Below, piece after piece: positions 59,281 through 64,000 of a DNA stretch of 64,000 nucleotides. Where the stretch lies: contig NZ_AP011952.1 in assembly GCF_000828575.1 (NCBI RefSeq), forward strand, positions 1,207,001 to 1,271,000. The letters are read 5' to 3'. The stretch comes from Methanothermobacter sp. CaT2 (GTDB lineage Archaea; Methanobacteriota; Methanobacteria; Methanobacteriales; Methanothermobacteraceae). The position numbers and the translations under genes were made by a program. The notes below the pieces were generated by a model, which searched no databases, was not told where the DNA came from, and worked only from the letters and a program-made list of their open reading frames with translations. Position 1 is the stretch's first letter. The number at the start of each line of letters is the position of its first letter.

Positions 59281-60078
59281 CTAGAAGTTCACCACTGAGT
59301 AGCTCGGGTCACTAAGCAGTGTTATGAAGGTGGCTGCACCTGCTATCTTGCAGCCCTCAACCATGTTATCTTCTCTGAGCCCCCGGAACTGGGCGCTCAT
59401 CTCACAGACGTAGATCTTAACACCCATCTCAATGACCTCGGCCATGAGTTCATCCAGCCGCGGGAAGGCCGGGTGTTTTACGGCGGCTGCACTACCCTTC
59501 CTTGCAATGCTCACGCCATCCATGAGGAGGAATATTGTGACATCCTTTCCCATGCTGAGGGCAGCCTTTGAGAATATGAAGGTGGCGTAGGCCCTCTCTG
59601 CATTCCCTGTCCCGTTGCTCTGGACAACGAGTACCTTATCCTTTCCTGTAAATTCCCTTTCCCTGCTAACATCTGTTTTTTCAAGGATGAGGTGGCTGGA
59701 CGATTTTTCAATGACCTCTGCCTTCATTTCAGGAGCTGAGAGTGCAAGGTCATCGATCACGTCACTGTTTTCTGATTTTATCTTTATCCTCATCCCCGGT
59801 TCCATTGAGGAGAGCCTATCCCCTACGATTATAATCGGGCCGGGACAGGTTTCTCCGGTAACATCTATCTCTTCAATACCCTGAGGTGAAATGTTAACCA
59901 CCATCCCCTTTTCTGTTTCTCTGGGAGAATATTCCATATGGTGCTTCTCTGCAACTCTCCTGACCTCTTCAGAGTCCTCCTTCAGGATCAGCTGGAGGTT
60001 CTGAACACCATTTTTAAGTATATTGTCTGTTATTATGGCTGCAGCGTATCTGTTTACTCCCCTGAGGTTTAATTTCAT
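59281..60078 (-). CDS. TusA-like/DsrE-like sulfur-carrier fusion protein
   Basis: About 265 residues, two sulfur-relay modules in one chain. A TusA (SirA) domain has the key DVTGETCPGPIIIVGDRL (Cys near 75), preceded by a possibly degenerate TusA-like region. A DsrE-like domain has LVVQSNGTGNAERAYATFIF and ends with a conserved-position cysteine in VKIYVCEMSAQFRGL. Such proteins pass persulfide sulfur. In methanogens the donor and target are unclear. ATG 60078 follows GGGGATAAAA and nearly overlaps the DUF169 stop at 60081. Confidence 0.82.
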   Translation of the reverse strand: MKLNLRGVNRYAAAIITDNILKNGVQNLQLILKEDSEEVRRVAEKHHMEYSPRETEKGMVVNISPQGIEEIDVTGETCPGPIIIVGDRLSSMEPGMRIKIKSENSDVIDDLALSAPEMKAEVIEKSSSHLILEKTDVSREREFTGKDKVLVVQSNGTGNAERAYATFIFSKAALSMGKDVTIFLLMDGVSIARKGSAAAVKHPAFPRLDELMAEVIEMGVKIYVCEMSAQFRGLREDNMVEGCKIAGAATFITLLSDPSYSVVNF

Positions 60079-60080
60079 TT

Positions 60081-60749
60081 TTATCCCCATTTTTCCCTGA
60101 ATTTTCTGAGGGCCTCCACAATTCCCTCAAGGTCAGATACTGGTACTCCGACTGCAAGTTCCTCAGGCCTGATCCCGGCGTATTTCCTTGAACCGTTACA
60201 CCCCATTGTCATGTTTGGGATGCCCCTCTCCCTTACAGCTGCAACGGCGTCTGCACAGAGTGACTGTATCCCTGAGTAGTCCCCGCTTATTCTGCCACCC
60301 CTGTCATGGAGGTATGCCTGGCTGAGTCTAAGCGCCTGGGCCGGTTTAAGTATGAATACAACGGCGTCTGGTTCGAAATCAGCCTCTTCGAGCGGCGCAT
60401 AGATTGAAGCATGGTATTCCCCTTTCACCGCGGGAACGGCCTCTACGGTTTCAGCAGCAGCTTCCAGTGTGCTGTAGTTTCCGAGTTTATGGTAGAGGCT
60501 TCCATCCGCAACCTGGGGTGGTACCCTGCAGAGTCCAAGGACCGCTGCGCCACCCTTGCAGAGATGTTCGTCTGCAGTTGCATAGCCACAGGCACCCCTT
60601 AAGCGTGCATCCTGTATGAACTCGCAGTGCCTCTTCCTTTCAAGCTTTTCACCAGATATTTCCTCATTTTTGACTAACCTGACAGCCACGGGGCTGCCCT
60701 CCATTTCCAGGAGTTCCTTAAGTTCTTCTGAAATCTTCCTGTAATCCAT
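60081..60749 (-). CDS. DUF169 family protein (second copy)
   Basis: 222 residues, DUF169 as at 4899-5609. Cysteines occur in RKRHCEFIQDARLRGACGY, EHLCKGGAAVLGL and MTMGCNGSRKY, the first and last aligning with those of the other copy. ATG 60749 follows AGGTGGTTGT; the frame upstream to 60977 is antisense to the regulator and not real. It heads the run DUF169 - TusA-DsrE - membrane protein and is divergent from the GAF regulator, which probably controls it (inference). Confidence 0.85.
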   Translation of the reverse strand: MDYRKISEELKELLEMEGSPVAVRLVKNEEISGEKLERKRHCEFIQDARLRGACGYATADEHLCKGGAAVLGLCRVPPQVADGSLYHKLGNYSTLEAAAETVEAVPAVKGEYHASIYAPLEEADFEPDAVVFILKPAQALRLSQAYLHDRGGRISGDYSGIQSLCADAVAAVRERGIPNMTMGCNGSRKYAGIRPEELAVGVPVSDLEGIVEALRKFREKWG

Positions 60750-60762
60750 ACAACCACCTATA

Positions 60763-60854
60763 CATGATAGTATAACTATACGATAAAGTATAAAGATCAA
60801 ATATTTAAATTTTTCTCTAAAGTTATAATTCATGGTTATACCATAGCTATCATG
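60763..60854. promoter_or_regulatory. Divergent promoter with mirror-image operator-like elements
   Basis: CATGATAG at 60763-60770 runs into GTATAAC (60770-60776). The mirror pair sits at the other end: GTTATAC at 60835-60841 and CTATCATG at 60847-60854. A further GTTATAA is at 60822. GTATA/TATAC (60770-60781) form a small inverted repeat. Symmetric sites at both ends of a divergent promoter suggest one regulator acting on both genes, perhaps with a loop. Confidence 0.55.
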
Positions 60855-60865
60855 GGGTGAGGTCA

Positions 60866-62377
60866 GTGGAGAAACTCTCTGAAACCGAGAAGATGATAAT
60901 GTCCTACCTGGAATCAAATCCTCCAGAGGAGTGCATGCTCGACAAGATAACCCGTGGAATAAACAGGAGCAGGGCAACAGTTCTCAAGTACCTGCACATA
61001 CTGGAGGCCAGGGGTCTTGTAACATACAGGACGGTTGGCAGAAGCAAACTATGGATGCCTGCGGGGGACCTTGAGGGAACTGTGGAATACACTGGAGACA
61101 CATCCAGAGATTCTGAGCTTATAAAAAACGCATCAAAAATTCACAGAAACCTCCTGGAACTCCTGGAACTTGAAAGAAAAATAGATGACCCTGATAAACT
61201 CGTCTTCACCATAAACACCCTCATGGACATAGTAGTATCCAACGGCCTTTTCAGAAGAATGTTCCCTGGCGCACAGTGCCTTGGGGACATCATGGACCGG
61301 GAGAGCCTGGTCCTCATTGAGAACAGGATGAAATCCCGGGGCACGATACAGGTCGATCTGAGGGGAAGGGATGGGATAAGGAGGAACTACAGTCTTTCAG
61401 TCATACCTGTAAACAACTTCTGGGTCATCATAGGAAGGGACCTTGCAAGTTCCTCATTTTCCAAGAATGAACTTGAGGTCCTCCTCACAATCACAAGGTT
61501 GAGATCATCCTCTGGCAGCCTTGAGGAGCTTATGAACTCAATAAGGGATGAATTATCCACAATAATGGACCTTAACCAGCTTTCGGTGGTCCTAAGCGAT
61601 GCCTCCGGGTTCAGCAGGGTCTACGAGTACCCTGAGTCAGAGGATCTCACTGAATTTGAATACTTCATCTACAGGAGCATTGAAACCCTCGAGACGGTAT
61701 CATGGAGGTATGACTCGGGTCTCATGCTTTCAGTACCCCTCCTCACAGAGGAGAGGGCGAAGGGAGCCCTTATAATCAGAAGCCCCGAGGACTCCGTAGC
61801 CTCACAGATCCTTGAAATCATAGAGATGGTGGCCGACGAGGTCTCAGAGTATCTAGAAATGGAGAAACTGAGACAGGAGAAGGACGAGTTCATAAGAACA
61901 CTTCTGGCCATGAACAGGGTTTCTGAAATTATAAACAGTGATGAGGAAGAGGAAAAAATGCTTGAGAAATCAATCGAGGCCGTCATAGAAACCCTGGAAT
62001 TTGAAATGGGATGCATATACCTCATGGAGGAGAAAAGGGAACTCCAGCTCAGGGTTCAGAGGAACCTGCCAGAAACACTCAGCAGAATGTGCATGGCCGG
62101 GGCCTTCACAGACCTCTTTGAGAGGTCCATTGAGAAGGAGGGGGTTATATACATAACCTCTGAGTCGCCTGAATACCGCATGATACATGAGTCCATAAGG
62201 AGAAACAATATAAGAACAATTCTAATGATCCCGATTAAGTTTTCAGGGGAGATAACAGGAATCTTAAACCTGGCAAGTTACAGTGTTAAACCCTACAACA
62301 GGATAAGCCTTGAGAACATTTCATCAATAGGGCTTCAGCTTGGAAGCGCCCTCCAGAGGAAAAGTTATAACTTATAA
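60866..62377 (+). CDS. Winged-helix regulator with GAF sensor domains
   Basis: About 503 residues. The N-terminal 60 residues are a winged helix (SETEKMIMSYLESN; GINRSRATVLKYLHILEARGLVTYRTVGR in parts). A middle PAS-like part (about 95-190) is followed by a GAF-like region (about 215-330), a coiled-coil (MEKLRQEKDEFIRTLLAM) and a last GAF domain (about 355-500). No kinase domain. It is a one-component sensor; ligand unknown. GTG 60866 follows GGGGTGAGGTCA; GTG 60857 is less likely. Probably autoregulates and controls the divergent DUF169 run. Confidence 0.82.
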   Translation: MEKLSETEKMIMSYLESNPPEECMLDKITRGINRSRATVLKYLHILEARGLVTYRTVGRSKLWMPAGDLEGTVEYTGDTSRDSELIKNASKIHRNLLELLELERKIDDPDKLVFTINTLMDIVVSNGLFRRMFPGAQCLGDIMDRESLVLIENRMKSRGTIQVDLRGRDGIRRNYSLSVIPVNNFWVIIGRDLASSSFSKNELEVLLTITRLRSSSGSLEELMNSIRDELSTIMDLNQLSVVLSDASGFSRVYEYPESEDLTEFEYFIYRSIETLETVSWRYDSGLMLSVPLLTEERAKGALIIRSPEDSVASQILEIIEMVADEVSEYLEMEKLRQEKDEFIRTLLAMNRVSEIINSDEEEEKMLEKSIEAVIETLEFEMGCIYLMEEKRELQLRVQRNLPETLSRMCMAGAFTDLFERSIEKEGVIYITSESPEYRMIHESIRRNNIRTILMIPIKFSGEITGILNLASYSVKPYNRISLENISSIGLQLGSALQRKSYNL

Positions 62378-62389
62378 GTTATAACTTTT
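62360..62389. terminator. Perfect 30-bp palindrome at convergent gene ends
   Basis: Structure AAAA-GTTATAAC-TTATAA-GTTATAAC-TTTT, its own reverse complement. It covers the stop codons of the regulator (TAA ending 62377) and of the aconitase-X gene (62388). It can serve as a two-way terminator, but it also repeats the GTTATAA/C word of the regulator's promoter twice, so it may be a bound site. Confidence 0.6.
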
Positions 62390-63569
62390 AAGGTCTGATG
62401 AGGTTCATCCAGTCATCATAGACGGCATCAAGGCCACACATACCCGGGACATAGTTGGCGGCCTTGGCAGAGTCAACACCAAGGACCTCATAGCCAAGAT
62501 CCTCCACAGGTGCAACCACCATGCAGGTGTCAGATACAACCATCCCACCTGCTGCCTCTATAACGTCTGTGTAGCCCATCCTGCTGGCAGCACTTCCTAT
62601 GGCAGCAGAGGTGCACACCCAGAGGTCACAGGCAGGCTTATTTTTCCTTAAAAATGAGGCTATCCTCCGGATCTCATCCAGGGAACAGTGGGGGCATCCC
62701 AGGCATATGAGGTCAGGATCATCATCAGTGGTGGACAGCTCCTCCCTTGCCTCCAGTATATCCCCGGTATCAACCGTAATGCTCTCCCCCGCCTCATCAG
62801 GAGAGGCTTCCATGTACTCGGGTGTCACCCCATCAACATGGTAGAGTGCAACCGCACCGGACGACGCCATGGCAGCCCCAAGGGCCTTGAGGTCATCAGC
62901 CGAGGGATGACCAGTGAAAGTGAAATATGGGACACCTTCACCGGCAATTTTTCCTGTAATGTAACCCAGGGCCCCGTAATCCGAGCCTGAGAGTTCACAT
63001 TCAACATCAACCCTCAGGGTGGCCCTCCGGTTCTCCTGGAGATGGTAGCCATACTCAGGGGTCTTACCGCATATGGCGGCTGCAAGGGCCCCTGGACCAC
63101 CCTCACGGTTGGTCCTGGCTCCCAGAACAGAGTTGGCATAGGAAACTGCAGAGGACTCTGACCAGGCAACATGGGAGCCCCTCAGGGGGACGTTCCCTAT
63201 GAGGTAGGGGGTGCAGGTGCAGGTGTTCATGACATCCATGGCAGAGTATGCCTCCACTATCCTTATCTGTCTACTGGCGAATTCCTCTGAGAAGCCCATC
63301 TCCCTCCATCTCTGGAGGTCCATCCCCGCAGGGTTAAGGGTACTTGCAACCTTCACTCCGGCACCCCTGGCACGGAGGTCCTCCAGGTATTCAAGACCGG
63401 CGTCCCCTATTGTCTTGTAGGATACCCCTGAAACCTGGGCAGAGGATATGTCAACCATCCTCTCAGCACCATAGATATCACCCAGGGCAACAAGTATCTC
63501 CATACTCTGCTGGACCGTCTCACCGAATTCACCATCATACATCCTCTCTTCTGTCCTATCAAGGTACAC
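62388..63569 (-). CDS. Aconitase-X large subunit (phosphomevalonate dehydratase type)
   Basis: About 393 residues, AcnX/DUF521 catalytic subunit. Marks: [26 protein letters not shown] (in parts), [14 protein letters not shown], and cluster cysteines in [10 protein letters not shown] and SDTCMVVAP. The archaeal enzyme dehydrates mevalonate 5-phosphate to trans-anhydromevalonate 5-phosphate with a small partner, then a UbiD decarboxylase makes isopentenyl phosphate. The small subunit is not in the window; a UbiD gene is at 37800. GTG 63569 ([16 protein letters not shown]) fits the family; ATG 63587 is the alternative. Confidence 0.88.
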   Translation of the reverse strand: MYLDRTEERMYDGEFGETVQQSMEILVALGDIYGAERMVDISSAQVSGVSYKTIGDAGLEYLEDLRARGAGVKVASTLNPAGMDLQRWREMGFSEEFASRQIRIVEAYSAMDVMNTCTCTPYLIGNVPLRGSHVAWSESSAVSYANSVLGARTNREGGPGALAAAICGKTPEYGYHLQENRRATLRVDVECELSGSDYGALGYITGKIAGEGVPYFTFTGHPSADDLKALGAAMASSGAVALYHVDGVTPEYMEASPDEAGESITVDTGDILEAREELSTTDDDPDLICLGCPHCSLDEIRRIASFLRKNKPACDLWVCTSAAIGSAASRMGYTDVIEAAGGMVVSDTCMVVAPVEDLGYEVLGVDSAKAANYVPGMCGLDAVYDDWMNLIRP

Positions 63570-63596
63570 TTTTCCAACCCCACACATGGTGTCTCT

Positions 63597-64000
63597 TCAG
63601 GGACCAGTCTGGGTCCCCAGTATCTCATCAACAAGCTGCAGAAAACTCTCCATATCCCTGTAGGGCACCATCGCCCCGGCCGCTATATCATGTCCTCCCC
63701 CGGTACCACCAAAACTTGCGGCGGCATCCCTGAGGGCAACCCCGAGGTTAACACCCCTTTCAACAGCTGGCCTGGTTGTCCTTGCAGATACCTTAACGTG
63801 CTGATCCATCCGTGAAAGTCCGAGGAGGGGGATGTCAGGGTCAAGAATTTTGAGCGAGAGTGATATGCTTGCTATGGTTCCCATGATCCCCTTGAAGGCC
63901 TTATCCTCACTGTAGATGTACTGCAGGTTCTCCAGGGTGGTGGAGCCCTCCCTCCTTATCCATGCAAGGCCCTTCACAAGCTCCTCACGGTAGTTCTTCT
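63597..64000 (-). CDS. DHH-family phosphoesterase (RecJ-like), C-terminal part (cut by window edge)
   Basis: The last ~134 residues of a DHH/DHHA1 protein; the frame runs past the window end. DHHA1 features: ISLSLKILDPDIPLLGLSRMDQHVKVSARTT (in parts) and the Gly-His motif FGGTGGGHDIAAGAMVP. Archaeal relatives are RecJ/GAN-like exonucleases (some bind the replication helicase) or nano-RNases. The DHH catalytic half is outside. Its stop is 10 bases before the aconitase-X ATG, so the two are co-transcribed. Confidence 0.88.
   Translation of the reverse strand, partial: KNYREELVKGLAWIRREGSTTLENLQYIYSEDKAFKGIMGTIASISLSLKILDPDIPLLGLSRMDQHVKVSARTTRPAVERGVNLGVALRDAAASFGGTGGGHDIAAGAMVPYRDMESFLQLVDEILGTQTGP

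Noticed and set aside
60750-60977. N-terminal extension of the second DUF169 protein
   Set aside because: Lies across the divergent promoter and the regulator start; ATG 60749 has AGGTGG and matches the family start.

Overview
The window is chromosomal DNA of a hydrogenotrophic methanogen of the genus Methanothermobacter, very close to M. thermautotrophicus. The evidence is gene content: the heterodisulfide reductase flavoprotein HdrA, methanogenesis marker protein 11, a CfbA-type chelatase for coenzyme F430, an archaeal-type S-adenosylmethionine synthetase, the DP1 subunit of polymerase D, single-chain RPA, Hef and Orc1/Cdc6. Translation signals are also archaeal: GGTGA-type ribosome binding sites, frequent GTG/TTG starts, and TATA boxes about 26 bp before start codons of apparently leaderless genes. 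I saw no tRNA, rRNA, CRISPR array, insertion sequence or prophage. The window is dense, mostly ancestral-looking chromosome.

Layout. 0-7.7 kb: feoAB under DtxR-like boxes, a giant exported CobN-like protein, and a divergent small cluster (DUF169, a frameshifted ferredoxin, an Hsp20-like protein, a zinc-ribbon protein), then a site-2 protease. 7.7-15 kb: moeA, a three-gene ABC-2 exporter, a membrane lipid-kinase-like protein and purL. 15-24.8 kb: ileS and metK (one minus-strand run metK-ileS-purL-kinase), then a glyA-dmrX pair and hdrA. 24.8-29.1 kb: rpa-radA followed by an AEC transporter. 29.1-34.8 kb: leuC-leuD-leuB, a cysteine desulfurase-like enzyme, an unannotated 26-residue membrane peptide, ribH and marker protein 11. 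34.9-42 kb: a membrane glycosyltransferase with an outside AbrB-like region, a double-domain PurE, a UbiD-type protein, a radical SAM enzyme, thiL, cfbA and a DUF35 protein. 42-47.8 kb: pilin-like surface proteins, an MgtE-like channel with a PhoU/TrkA-C partner, and cbiH. 47.9-52.9 kb: DP1, a class II aldolase, UPF0147, cbiG and cbiB.

52.87-53.67 kb is a replication origin: six short boxes pointing one way and six pointing the other, around AT-rich DNA, directly upstream of cdc6. Beyond it lie pyrB, trmI and hef in a minus-strand run. A DUF169 / TusA-DsrE / membrane-protein set is divergent from a winged-helix GAF regulator, with symmetrical sites in the shared promoter and a perfect 30-bp palindrome at the regulator's 3' end. 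The window closes with an aconitase-X (phosphomevalonate dehydratase) large subunit and a truncated DHH-family phosphoesterase.

How it fits together: replication and repair genes (cdc6, DP1, RPA, RadA, Hef, DHH/RecJ-like) concentrate around the origin, as do corrinoid/F430 genes (cfbA, cbiH, cbiG, cbiB). The features most worth a second look are the divergent DUF169-TusA-DsrE/GAF-regulator locus, the exported CobN-like protein with its divergent redox cluster and frameshifted ferredoxin, the codon-usage mosaic inside leuB, the glycosyltransferase-AbrB-like fusion, and the fine structure of the origin boxes.
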